Made by a program: the position numbers and the translations under genes
In this document: positions 1 to 7,060 of the stretch, piece after piece
How the letters are laid out: every line of letters starts with the position of its first letter
Position numbering within the stretch: the first letter of the stretch is position 1
The notes under the pieces: model-generated
Database searches by the model: none
What the model was told of the DNA's origin: nothing
What the model saw: only the letters and a program-made list of their open reading frames with translations
DNA from: Frankiaceae bacterium
Lineage (GTDB): Bacteria > Actinomycetota > Actinomycetes > JADGOU01
DNA: 8,117 nt
Assembly (NCBI GenBank): GCA_017882835.1
Contig: JADGOU010000120.1
Span: 1-8,117 of the forward strand
Direction: 5' to 3'

Positions 1-284
1 CCGGACTGCCAGTGGTCCTGCTCGAACACCGGGGTGTAGACGCGGATGTGCGGCGTACCGGCTTCGCGGTGGCGACCAAGCTCCCAGTGCGCCAAGGCCA
101 TCCCGAACAGGTCGATCTCGCTGCGGTCGATGATGTCGTCCGGCGGGGTGCGCCGGTAGTACTCCCGCAGGAAGCACTCGAACCCGGCGGCCTCCAACTG
201 CGCCAGCCCGCCGCTGCCCTGGCGAAGCGTCTGGATGGCCCGGTCGATCAGATCGGCTTTGGCCTGCTCCAGCGTCGTCGGCAT
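1..284 (-). CDS. gdh: NAD-specific glutamate dehydrogenase, large type, N-terminal 94 codons (cut by the left edge)
   Basis: Only the N-terminus is in the window; the frame is open to the left edge. The translated 94 residues contain FLREYYRRTPPDD (38-50), IDLFGMALAHWELG (57-70) and RVYTPVFEQDHWQS (81-94). These match the N-terminal region of the roughly 1,600-residue NAD-dependent glutamate dehydrogenases of actinobacteria and proteobacteria, where a tyrosine-rich FLR-YY segment precedes D-x-x-G-x-A-L-A-H-W and a V-Y-x-P...W-x-S segment. The family oxidises glutamate to 2-oxoglutarate and ammonia with NAD in the cytoplasm; in mycobacteria the enzyme is restrained by the FHA protein GarA. The ATG at 284 is chosen because AGAGGA (minus strand, 296-291) lies 6 bases upstream. 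An in-frame ATG at 299 is possible but its GGCGGAG touches the codon. It follows adhE on the same strand, after a hairpin. The catalytic region is outside the window, so integrity is unknown. Confidence 0.85.
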   Translation of the reverse strand, partial: MPTTLEQAKADLIDRAIQTLRQGSGGLAQLEAAGFECFLREYYRRTPPDDIIDRSEIDLFGMALAHWELGRHREAGTPHIRVYTPVFEQDHWQS

Positions 285-332
285 CCGTGGTCCTCTCATC
301 TCCGCCGGCTGGATTGTCCCGGGTCAAACCGC

Positions 333-416
333 GGCGTACCGCCGTCGGACAGCACGGCGCCGCCCCCCACCGTAGTGAGCGGGCGGCGCCGGCTGCGGAT
401 CGGTCGGCGGTACGCC
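333..416 (-). terminator. Long nested inverted repeat between adhE and gdh; probable terminator or processing hairpin
   Basis: Two perfect inverted repeats lie one inside the other. The outer arms are GGCGTACCGCCG (333-344) and CGGCGGTACGCC (405-416). The inner arms are CGGCGCCGCCC (355-365) and GGGCGGCGCCG (381-391). CAGC (350-353) can also pair with GCTG (392-395), and CAC (368-370) with GTG (375-377) near the tip. Read on the minus strand the structure starts 20 bases after the adhE stop and ends about 49 bases before the gdh start. No T-tract follows, which is common for GC-rich actinobacterial termination hairpins. It could instead be an RNA-processing or transcript-stabilising structure, or a repeat-family element. 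The pairing is seen directly; the role is inferred. Confidence 0.55.
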
Positions 417-436
417 TGGGCGCAGGCGAAGAGAGG

Positions 437-3028
437 TCAGGCCCCGTAGTAGCCCTTGCGCAGCAGGTCGATGATCTCGCCCAGCATCGGCATCCGCGGG
501 TTGGTGCGCAGGCTCGGGTCGTCAAAAGCCGCCCGGGCCAGGTCCGGGATGGCTGCCTCGAACTCGTCCTCGTGCACTCCCGCGTCCTTCAGTGTCAGCG
601 GCATGTTGAGGGAGATGACGAGATCCTCCACCGCGGTGAACAGCCGCAGACGGCGCTCCTCGTCGGTGTGACCACCGAAGATCACGTTGCCCAGCTGGGC
701 GTACTTCTCCGGCGCGACGTAGGAGGAGTAGCCCGGCGCCGGCATGAACTTGGTCGGCAGCGAGGCGTTGTAGCGCATCACGTGCGGCAGGAAGATGGCG
801 TTGGTCCGGCCATGCGGGATGTGGAAGTGCGCGCCCACCGAGTGCGCCAGGGCGTGGTTCACGCCGAGGAAGGCGTTGGAGAACGCCAGGCCGGCCAGGG
901 TGGCGGCGTTCGCCATGGAGGTGCGGGCCTCGATGTCGTTGCCGTTGGCGTACGCCCGTGGCAGCGCTTCGAAGATCAGCCGCGCCGCCTGCACGCAGAA
1001 CGCGTCGCTGAACGGCGAGGCGAAGATCGACACGGCCGCCTCGACGGCGTGGGTCAGGGCGTCGATGCCGGTGTCGGCCGTGCTACCCGGTGGCAGCGAG
1101 CGGGTCAGCATCGGGTCGACGATCGCCGTGTCCGGCGTCAGCGTGTAGTCGATCAGCGACATCTTGCGGTCGCCGACGGTGATGACGGCGCCCGGGGAAA
1201 CCTCGGAGCCGGTGCCCGAGGTGGTCGGCATGGCGATCAAGCGCGCCTTGTGCACCGTCTGCGGATACTCGGCCACCCGCTTGCGTGGGTCGAGCCACGG
1301 CAGCGCCAACTCGCGCAGGGTGACTTCGGGGTGCTCCCAGAACAGCCGCATGGCCTTGGCGGCGTCGAGCACCGATCCGCCGCCGACGGCGATGATCGTG
1401 TCCGGACGGACCCGCTCGAGCATCTCCGCACCCAGTCGGCACAGCGCCTCATCGGGTTCCGGCGTCACCGTGGCGAAGACCCGGACGTTGTCAGAGCGTA
1501 GGTGGTGGCGGATCTCGTCGACAATGCCGCTGGCTTCCATGATCGGGTCGGTGACGACCACAACCTGGTTGGCCTCCATCTCGCGCAGGTTCTCGATCGC
1601 GCCGGCGTTGAAGTAGGTCTCGGACGGCACCCGGAACCACTGCGACGGCGTCTTGCGCCGGCTGACCTGCTTGAGGTTCAGCAGGTTCTTGTAATTGACG
1701 TTGTCCGTGGTGCTCGACCCCCCCCAGGTCCCGCAGCCGAGCGAGAACGTCGGTGGCAATGAGTTGTACACGCCGCCCAACGCGCCGACCGCCGTCGGGG
1801 CGTTGACGAGGATCCGACCGGTGCGGACGGCGTGAGCATAGCGCTGCACGATGTCGTCGTCGTTGGCGTAGATCGCCGAGGTGTGCCCCAGGCCGCCGTG
1901 CTCGGTGACCAGCACGCAGGCGTCGATGGCGTGCTGTTCGTTCGGCGAGCGGACCACCCCGAGCACCGGCATGAGCTTTTCCTGCACCAGCGGGTGCGCT
2001 GCCAACTGCTCCAGGTCTGACGGGAGCAGGGCAAGCATGACCTTGGTATTCGGCTCCACCGTGATACCGGCCCGGCGCGCTAGCTCGGGCGCCTGCTGAC
2101 CCAGGGCCATCAGGTTCACCTTGGTGCTGCAGCCGAAGGCGAACTCGGCCAGCCGATCGGCCTCCTCGGTGCTGAGCAGGTGTGCGCCCATCCGTTGGAA
2201 CTCGGCGATGACCTGGTCGTAGACCACGTCGTCGATGACGGCGGTCTGCTCGGCCGGGCAGATCATCGAGGCGTCGAACGTCTTGGAGATCAGGACGTCG
2301 ACCACCACCCCCTTGATGTCGGCGGTGCGGTGGATGTAGAGGGGGGCGTTGCCGGGGCCGACGCTGATCGCTGGCTTGCCGGCGGAGTTGGCCAGCTCGA
2401 CGATCGTCGGCCCGCCGGTGGTCCAGATGAAGTTGATCCCCGGGTGCTTGAACAGGTAGTGGGTCGGCTCGTGCTCACGGTCGGGCACCACTTGAATGGT
2501 GCCGGGCGGCAGCCCCACCTTCTCGCCCGCCTCGCGAATCACCGCCGCCGAGCGCTCCGCCGAACGCACGGCGTGCGGGGACGGCCGGAAGATGATCGCG
2601 TTGCGGGTCTTGGCCGCGACGATGGCCTTGAACAGCACTGTCGAGGTCGGGTTGGTGATCGGTGTGATGGCCATCACGACACCGATCGGCTCGGCGACGT
2701 AGTCGATGTTGGCCTCTTCGTCGTGGTCGACGACGCCGACGGTCTTCTTGTCCTTGAGGTAGTTGTAGAGGAACTCGGTGGCCAGGTAGTTCTTGATGAC
2801 CTTGTCCTCGAAGACCCCGAAACCGGTCTCTTCCATCGCCACCCCGGCGAGATCGATGGCGACGTCCAGCCCGGCGACCACCATGGCCAAGACGATGTCG
2901 TCGACGGCCTTCTGGTCGAGCTTGCGGAACGCGGCCGCCGCCGCCTGAGCCCGGTCCACGACGGCGTTCAACTCGGCGATCTTGGCCTCGTCGAGTCCGA
3001 ACGTGGCGTCGGTCATGGTCTTCGTCAT
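437..3028 (-). CDS. adhE: Bifunctional acetaldehyde-CoA / alcohol dehydrogenase AdhE
   Basis: Full-length AdhE of 863 residues. The family reduces acetyl-CoA to acetaldehyde and then to ethanol with two NADH, and forms spirosome filaments in the cytoplasm. The N-terminal aldehyde dehydrogenase half (about 10-440) has TTGGPTIV (203-210) and the catalytic cysteine C257 in FDASMICPAEQ. The linker (about 440-475) carries QWFRVPSETYF. The C-terminal iron alcohol dehydrogenase half (about 475-863) has the nucleotide loop GGGS (549-552), PTTSGTGSE (601-609), GIDALTH (654-660) and HALAHSVGAHFHIPHG (725-740). Predicted iron ligands are D656, H660, H725 and H739, spaced nearly as in the E. coli enzyme (653, 657, 723, 737). 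ATG 3028 is chosen because AGGA (3039-3036) lies 7 bases upstream; M5 is an alternative with a poorer site. It lies 124 bp downstream of rocD. A run of eight C (G8 in the coding strand) at 1718-1725 encodes W-G-G near residue 436. All key residues are present. Confidence 0.97.
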   Translation of the reverse strand: MTKTMTDATFGLDEAKIAELNAVVDRAQAAAAAFRKLDQKAVDDIVLAMVVAGLDVAIDLAGVAMEETGFGVFEDKVIKNYLATEFLYNYLKDKKTVGVVDHDEEANIDYVAEPIGVVMAITPITNPTSTVLFKAIVAAKTRNAIIFRPSPHAVRSAERSAAVIREAGEKVGLPPGTIQVVPDREHEPTHYLFKHPGINFIWTTGGPTIVELANSAGKPAISVGPGNAPLYIHRTADIKGVVVDVLISKTFDASMICPAEQTAVIDDVVYDQVIAEFQRMGAHLLSTEEADRLAEFAFGCSTKVNLMALGQQAPELARRAGITVEPNTKVMLALLPSDLEQLAAHPLVQEKLMPVLGVVRSPNEQHAIDACVLVTEHGGLGHTSAIYANDDDIVQRYAHAVRTGRILVNAPTAVGALGGVYNSLPPTFSLGCGTWGGSSTTDNVNYKNLLNLKQVSRRKTPSQWFRVPSETYFNAGAIENLREMEANQVVVVTDPIMEASGIVDEIRHHLRSDNVRVFATVTPEPDEALCRLGAEMLERVRPDTIIAVGGGSVLDAAKAMRLFWEHPEVTLRELALPWLDPRKRVAEYPQTVHKARLIAMPTTSGTGSEVSPGAVITVGDRKMSLIDYTLTPDTAIVDPMLTRSLPPGSTADTGIDALTHAVEAAVSIFASPFSDAFCVQAARLIFEALPRAYANGNDIEARTSMANAATLAGLAFSNAFLGVNHALAHSVGAHFHIPHGRTNAIFLPHVMRYNASLPTKFMPAPGYSSYVAPEKYAQLGNVIFGGHTDEERRLRLFTAVEDLVISLNMPLTLKDAGVHEDEFEAAIPDLARAAFDDPSLRTNPRMPMLGEIIDLLRKGYYGA

Positions 3029-3152
3029 ATCGGCGTCCTTTCCTCACTTCGGTCGTGACCGGGCTGGGCAACAGCGTCAAAACTACCCGCCGGACGCCCG
3101 AGCGCGGGTCCCACGATGCGGCACCGCGCTGGCATCAGGTCAGAGGAAAAGG
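3029..3152. other. rocD-adhE intergenic region
   Basis: This 124-bp gap contains the adhE ribosome-binding site (3036-3039, with a second GAGGA at 3041-3045). A TTGACG lies on the minus strand at 3080-3075, resembling a -35 element, but no matching -10 box sits 16-18 bases further. The short inverted repeat ACCCGC (3085-3090) / GCGGGT (3104-3109) has only a 6-bp stem. I see no convincing terminator and no TTGTGA/TCACAA Rex-type operator. An 11-bp direct repeat, GAGCGCGGGTC, occurs at 3100-3110 and again at 3160-3170 in the 3' end of rocD. Read-through from rocD and a separate adhE promoter are both possible. Confidence 0.4.
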
Positions 3153-4442
3153 TCACGAGGAGCGCGGGTCGAATCTCAGACGCACACAGTCAGCAGACAG
3201 CCTAGCCTCGGCCAGGACCGCGGCGAACTGGTCGGTCATCCAGTCCAGGTCGGTCTCCTCGATGATGATCGGTGGGGCCAGCCGGACGGTCGAACCGTGG
3301 GTGTCCTTGGTCAGGACTCCCTTGCCCATCAGCCGTTCGCACAGCTGACGACCGCTCATCAGTGCCGGGTCCACGTCGACACCGGCCCAGAGTCCGCGGC
3401 TCCGGATCGCCAGCACGCCGTTGCCCACCAGTGGCTCCAGGCGTTCGCGCAGCCGTTGGCCCAAGCGCCGCGCCCGCTCCTGGAGCTCCCCGGAGCCAAG
3501 CAGCTCGACGACGGCTCGGCCGACGGCCGCGGCCAGCGGATTGCCCCCGAAGGTGGAGCCGTGGCTCCCCGGCCGGATGACCCCCAGCACATCGGCGCGG
3601 GCCACCACGGCCGACACCGGCACGATGCCGCCGCCAAGGGCCTTACCCAGGATGTACATGTCAGGGACAACCGCTTCGTGCTCGCAGGCGAAGGTCGTCC
3701 CGGTTCGGCCGAGGCCGGACTGGATCTCGTCGGCGAGGAACAGCACCTGCTGTTCGGTGCACAGCCGCCGTACCTGGCCCAGGAAGCCGGCGGGTGGGAT
3801 GTGCACCCCGGCCTCGCCCTGGATGGGTTCGAGCAGTATCGCGGCGGTGTGTACGTCGACGGCGGCGGCCAGTGCGGCGACGTCTCCAAACGGCACCACC
3901 CGAAAGCCCGGCATGTACGGCCCGAACCCGGCCCTGGCCACCGGCTCCGTGGAGAAGCTGATGATCGTGCTGGTGCGCCCGTGGAAGTTGTCCGCCGCGA
4001 CAACGATGTTGGCCTGGTCAGCGGGGATGCCCTTCACCTCGTAGCCCCACTTGCGGGCGACCTTGATGGCGGTCTCGACCGCTTCCGACCCGGTGTTCAT
4101 CGGTAGCACGAGGTCCATGCCGGCCAGGGCGGCCAGATCTCGGGCGAAGGGGCCGAGCTGGTCGTTGTAGAAGGCGCGGCTCGTCAGCGTCACCCGCGCG
4201 AGCTGGTCACCCGCGGCGGCGACCAGACGCGGGTGCCGGTGGCCGAAGTTGAGCGCCGAGTACCCGGCGAGACAGTCCAGGTAGCGGCGACCGTCGACGT
4301 CGGTCACCCATGCGCCCTCGGCCGTGGCGATCACGACCGGCAGCGGACGGTAGTTGTGTGCGGTGACCGCCTCCGCGAGCTCGATGTGGGCGACCGTCAT
4401 CGGTGACGCCAGAACCTCGGCCGGGATGAGGGGCGTGCTCAC
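3153..4442 (-). CDS. rocD: Ornithine aminotransferase (ornithine--oxo-acid transaminase)
   Basis: A class-III PLP aminotransferase of 429 residues from the chosen start. RocD moves the delta-amino group of ornithine to 2-oxoglutarate, giving glutamate 5-semialdehyde and glutamate in the cytoplasm. Seen here are AHNYRPLPVV near the N-terminus, LTSRAFYNDQLGPF, MNTGSEAVE (115-123), FHGRT (153-157), EPIQGEAG, the cofactor aspartate in DEIQSGLGRTG (D238), the Schiff-base lysine K267 in YILGKALGGG, and PGSHGSTFGGNPLA. These follow Bacillus RocD closely and separate it from acetylornithine or GABA aminotransferases. GTG 4442 is preferred because GAAGGTGG (4455-4448) sits 5 bases upstream. The in-frame GTG at 4451 would add three residues but overlaps that site; ATG 4391 would shorten the conserved N-terminus. 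It is upstream of adhE on the same strand and divergent from the GH65 gene. Its glutamate product could feed the glutamate dehydrogenase at the left edge. Confidence 0.95.
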   Translation of the reverse strand: MSTPLIPAEVLASPMTVAHIELAEAVTAHNYRPLPVVIATAEGAWVTDVDGRRYLDCLAGYSALNFGHRHPRLVAAAGDQLARVTLTSRAFYNDQLGPFARDLAALAGMDLVLPMNTGSEAVETAIKVARKWGYEVKGIPADQANIVVAADNFHGRTSTIISFSTEPVARAGFGPYMPGFRVVPFGDVAALAAAVDVHTAAILLEPIQGEAGVHIPPAGFLGQVRRLCTEQQVLFLADEIQSGLGRTGTTFACEHEAVVPDMYILGKALGGGIVPVSAVVARADVLGVIRPGSHGSTFGGNPLAAAVGRAVVELLGSGELQERARRLGQRLRERLEPLVGNGVLAIRSRGLWAGVDVDPALMSGRQLCERLMGKGVLTKDTHGSTVRLAPPIIIEETDLDWMTDQFAAVLAEARLSADCVRLRFDPRSS

Positions 4443-4447
4443 GATGC

Positions 4448-4455
4448 CCACCTTC
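4448..4455 (-). promoter_or_regulatory. Ribosome-binding site of rocD (decides the start)
   Basis: GAAGGTGG on the minus strand ends 5 bases before GTG 4442. It contains the other candidate start, GTG 4451, so the upstream start is unlikely to be used. Confidence 0.6.
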
Positions 4456-4514
4456 GCACGCCGACGACGGCTGCCCCGCCACCCGACCTGAAAGGATGAC
4501 GAAGCAGCGACGCA

Positions 4515-4522
4515 GAGGAGGT
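4515..4522 (+). promoter_or_regulatory. Ribosome-binding site of the GH65 gene (decides the start)
   Basis: GAGGAGGT lies 5 bases (counted from the last G of GAGG-AGG) upstream of GTG 4527, a near-ideal Shine-Dalgarno match. It supports the GTG start over the internal ATG at 4617, which has a weaker AGAGG 4 bases upstream. Confidence 0.7.
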
Positions 4523-4526
4523 CACA

Positions 4527-7049
4527 GTGACCAATGCCGCACCTCGTCCGGCCGCGGTCCCTCGCCCGCTAGTCTCCCGCCCAGGCGGTCGTCGCGCGGA
4601 TGGAACGAGAGGCTTGATGAACGGTTTCTCGCTCACCTACGAGGGCTTCGACCCGGCCGAAGAGGGGCTGCGCGAGGCGTTGACCTCGACCGGCAACGGC
4701 TACGTGTGCACCCGAGGCGCCGCCGAGTGGGAGGACGACGACGATCTCCACTACCCGGGCACGTACATCCACGGCGTATACAACCGGGAGACGACGATCC
4801 TCGGCGGCCATCCGGTGATCAACGAGGACCTGGTCAACCTCCCGAACTGGTTAGTGCTCAAGTTGCGCATTGAAGGCGACGACCCGGTTCGACTCGACAA
4901 CGTGGAGGTGCTCTCTTACCGGCATGAGCTAGACATCCGCAACGCCATCGTCGTTCGCGAACTTCGCTTCCGCGATCGCAGCGGCCGGGAGACCTCGCTG
5001 CGCAGCCGGCGGTTCGTCAGCATGGCGCACACCCACCACGCCGGCATCGAGTGGACGGTCACTGCGGAGAACTGGTCCGGCCGGGTCGAGGTGGTGTCTG
5101 CACTCGACGGGCGCGTCCTGAACTCCAACGTCGCCCGGTACCGCCAGCTCGAGGGCCGACACCTGGATCCGGTTTCCCCGCGCACGTTCGACCCAGAAGT
5201 GATCGCCCTGAAGGTGGAGACGCGGCAGTCGAACGTCTACATCAGCCAAGCGGCGCGCACCCATGTCTACCGCGGATCCGAGCAGCTCGCCGTAGCGCGC
5301 CGGCTGTTCCAGATGGAGGAGTACATCCAGCAGGTCTTGGCCTTCGACGTGGAGCAGGGCAGCCCGGTGCGGGTCGAGAAGATGGTCGCCATCTTCACCT
5401 CCCGGGACCGCGCGACCGGGGAGACGCTGGGCCACGCGGGCAAATCGGCGGCACGCTATCTGACCTTCACCGAGGCGCTCGGTCCGCACGTGTCGGCCTG
5501 GAACGAGCTGTGGCGAGTGTGCGACCTCCGCGTCCGCGGCGACGAGCGGGTGCAGCGTCTGCTGCGGCTGCACATCTGCCACATTCTGCAGGTGTGCTCC
5601 CGCCACACCGCCGACCGGGACGCGGGTGTGCCCGCCCGCGGTCTGAACGGCGAGGCCTACCGGGGGCACGTGTTCTGGGATGAGCTGTACGTCTTTCCCT
5701 TCCTGACTTATCGGCTTCCGGAGGTCACTCGCGGACTGCTCATGTATCGCTACCGGCGCCTCGGCGAGGCGCGTGCGGCCGCCCGGGAGTTGGGGTACGC
5801 CGGGGCGATGTTCCCGTGGCAGAGCGGGAGCGAGGGAACGGAGGAGACGCAGCGCATCCACCTCAACCCGCTGTCCGGCCGCTGGGAGCCCGACCTCAGC
5901 CACAACCAGCGGCACGTCAACGCGGCGATCTTCTACAACGTCTGGCACTACTTCCAGGCGACGCAGGACTTGGCCTTCCTGCGTGACTACGGTGCGGAAT
6001 TGTTGCTGGAAATCGCGCGCTTCTGGGCGTCCATTGCGCACTTCAACCCCACCCGAGGGCGCTACGAGATCCACGGCGTCATGGGGCCGGACGAGTTCCA
6101 CGAGAAGTACCCGGACGCCGAGCAGGGCGGACTGCGCAACAACGCCTACACCAATGTGATGGTGGCCTGGTTGTGCGATGTCGCTGGACAGGTGCTCTCG
6201 CTGCTGCCGGAGAGCCGGGCCGAGGCGCTGCGCGCCCGACTCGGCCTGCGCGACGACGAACTGCGCAAATGGCAGGAGATGAGCCGGCGGATGTTCGTCC
6301 CCTTCCATGGCGACGGCATCATCAGTCAGTTCGAGGGATACGAAGAGCTTGCGGAGCTTGACTGGGAGGCCTACCGCGCCAAGTACGGCAACATCCAGCG
6401 GCTCGACCGGATCCTGCGCGCCGAGGGCGACGACCCGGACCGCTACAAGCTGGCCAAGCAGGCCGACACGGTGATGCTCTTCTTCCTGTTCGCTGGCGAC
6501 GAGCTGCGGCGGCTTTTCGAGCGGCTGGGGTATGACCACTCCCCCGACCTGGCGCGCAAGAACATCGCCTACTACGACCGGCGAACGTCGCACGGCTCGA
6601 CGCTGAGCTTCGTTACCCATGGTGGGGTGTTGGCAACCCTGGACCCGAACGCCTCGTGGCAGCGGTTCCTGTTCGCCCTGGAGAGCGACGTCGGCGACAT
6701 CCAGGGCGGCACCACCAAGGAGGGGATCCACATGGGCGTCATGGCGGGAACCCTCGACCTGGTTCAGTGGTGTCACGCCGGGATGCGGATCCGCGACGGA
6801 GTACTGGCTTTCGACCCCCGGTTGCCCGACCAGCTGGATGAGTTGTCGTTCTCGATGCAGTTCCGTCGGACCCCGCTAGAGATCACTCTGACCCGCGGCG
6901 AACTCACGCTGGCCGCCCACGCGGAGGGCGGCAGCCGCCCGATCACAGTCGCTGTCGGCGACGACATTCGCGAGCTCTCCGCCGGAGAGCGCACCTCGTT
7001 CACCCTCCCCGCGGCCCAGCGGGTCGGGCAGCAGGACATCCAGGCTTGA
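4527..7049 (+). CDS. Glycoside hydrolase family 65 enzyme, probable alpha-glucobiose phosphorylase (trehalose/maltose/kojibiose type)
   Basis: An 840-residue GH65 protein, probably cytoplasmic as no signal peptide is seen. Layout by analogy with maltose phosphorylase: a Pro/Arg-rich extension (1-30), an N-terminal beta-sandwich starting at FSLTYEGFDPAEEGLREAL (34-52) and running to about 290, a linker, an (alpha/alpha)6 barrel (about 345-745), and a C-terminal beta domain. Barrel motifs are GLNGEAYRGHVFWDE (372-386), MFPWQSGSEG (428-437), GVMGPDEFHE (517-526) with E523 as predicted general acid, NNAYTNVMVAW (538-548), KQAD (644-647), HGSTLS (689-694, the phosphate-site region) and GDIQGGTTKEGIH (723-735). 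Inverting phosphorolysis would give glucose and beta-glucose 1-phosphate. The HAD mutase 11 bp downstream supports a phosphorylase rather than a hydrolase, but some mycobacterial GH65 proteins are reported as trehalose hydrolases. The substrate is not readable from motifs. Start GTG 4527 has the better Shine-Dalgarno; ATG 4617 would remove the extension. Confidence 0.93.
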   Translation: MTNAAPRPAAVPRPLVSRPGGRRADGTRGLMNGFSLTYEGFDPAEEGLREALTSTGNGYVCTRGAAEWEDDDDLHYPGTYIHGVYNRETTILGGHPVINEDLVNLPNWLVLKLRIEGDDPVRLDNVEVLSYRHELDIRNAIVVRELRFRDRSGRETSLRSRRFVSMAHTHHAGIEWTVTAENWSGRVEVVSALDGRVLNSNVARYRQLEGRHLDPVSPRTFDPEVIALKVETRQSNVYISQAARTHVYRGSEQLAVARRLFQMEEYIQQVLAFDVEQGSPVRVEKMVAIFTSRDRATGETLGHAGKSAARYLTFTEALGPHVSAWNELWRVCDLRVRGDERVQRLLRLHICHILQVCSRHTADRDAGVPARGLNGEAYRGHVFWDELYVFPFLTYRLPEVTRGLLMYRYRRLGEARAAARELGYAGAMFPWQSGSEGTEETQRIHLNPLSGRWEPDLSHNQRHVNAAIFYNVWHYFQATQDLAFLRDYGAELLLEIARFWASIAHFNPTRGRYEIHGVMGPDEFHEKYPDAEQGGLRNNAYTNVMVAWLCDVAGQVLSLLPESRAEALRARLGLRDDELRKWQEMSRRMFVPFHGDGIISQFEGYEELAELDWEAYRAKYGNIQRLDRILRAEGDDPDRYKLAKQADTVMLFFLFAGDELRRLFERLGYDHSPDLARKNIAYYDRRTSHGSTLSFVTHGGVLATLDPNASWQRFLFALESDVGDIQGGTTKEGIHMGVMAGTLDLVQWCHAGMRIRDGVLAFDPRLPDQLDELSFSMQFRRTPLEITLTRGELTLAAHAEGGSRPITVAVGDDIRELSAGERTSFTLPAAQRVGQQDIQA

Positions 7050-7056
7050 GGGAGGA
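7050..7056 (+). promoter_or_regulatory. Ribosome-binding site of the HAD mutase gene (decides the start)
   Basis: GGGAGGA directly follows the GH65 stop codon (7047-7049), with GGAGG ending 5 bases before ATG 7061. It rules in ATG 7061 over the TTG at 7046 that overlaps the stop, and suggests translational coupling of the two genes. Confidence 0.75.
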
Positions 7057-7060
7057 ACGA

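Larger units (their letters stand above)
4443..4526. promoter_or_regulatory. Divergent intergenic region between rocD and the GH65 gene
   Basis: These 84 bp separate two outward-facing genes, so at least one promoter for each direction must lie here or just inside the neighbouring 5' ends. Both ribosome-binding sites are visible. I cannot assign -35/-10 boxes with confidence, and no palindromic operator stands out. Confidence 0.45.

Noticed and set aside
12..449. Plus-strand open frame at the left edge
   Set aside because: The minus strand here encodes a recognisable glutamate dehydrogenase N-terminus with a good ribosome-binding site; the plus frame shows no family features.
287..1501. Plus-strand open frame of 404 codons over the end of adhE
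   Set aside because: It is antisense to the iron alcohol dehydrogenase domain, has an Arg/Gly/Val-rich low-information translation, and crosses the intergenic hairpin.
3029..3152. Possible sigma-70 promoter or Rex operator upstream of adhE
   Set aside because: A TTGACG is present on the minus strand, but there is no -10 box at proper spacing and no TTGTGA-N6-TCACAA type palindrome.
2180..4106. Plus-strand open frames (2180-3058 and 2982-4106) over the start of adhE and rocD
   Set aside because: They are antisense to two intact enzymes and show no domain or motif.
4929..6776. Long open frame of 615 codons on the minus strand inside the GH65 gene
   Set aside because: It is antisense to a well-supported gene, its translation matches no family I recognise, and such frames arise from the third-position G/C bias of the real gene.
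7046..7060. TTG at 7046 as the start of pgmB
   Set aside because: It overlaps the GH65 stop and would place the strong GGAGG site inside the coding region; ATG 7061 has ideal spacing.
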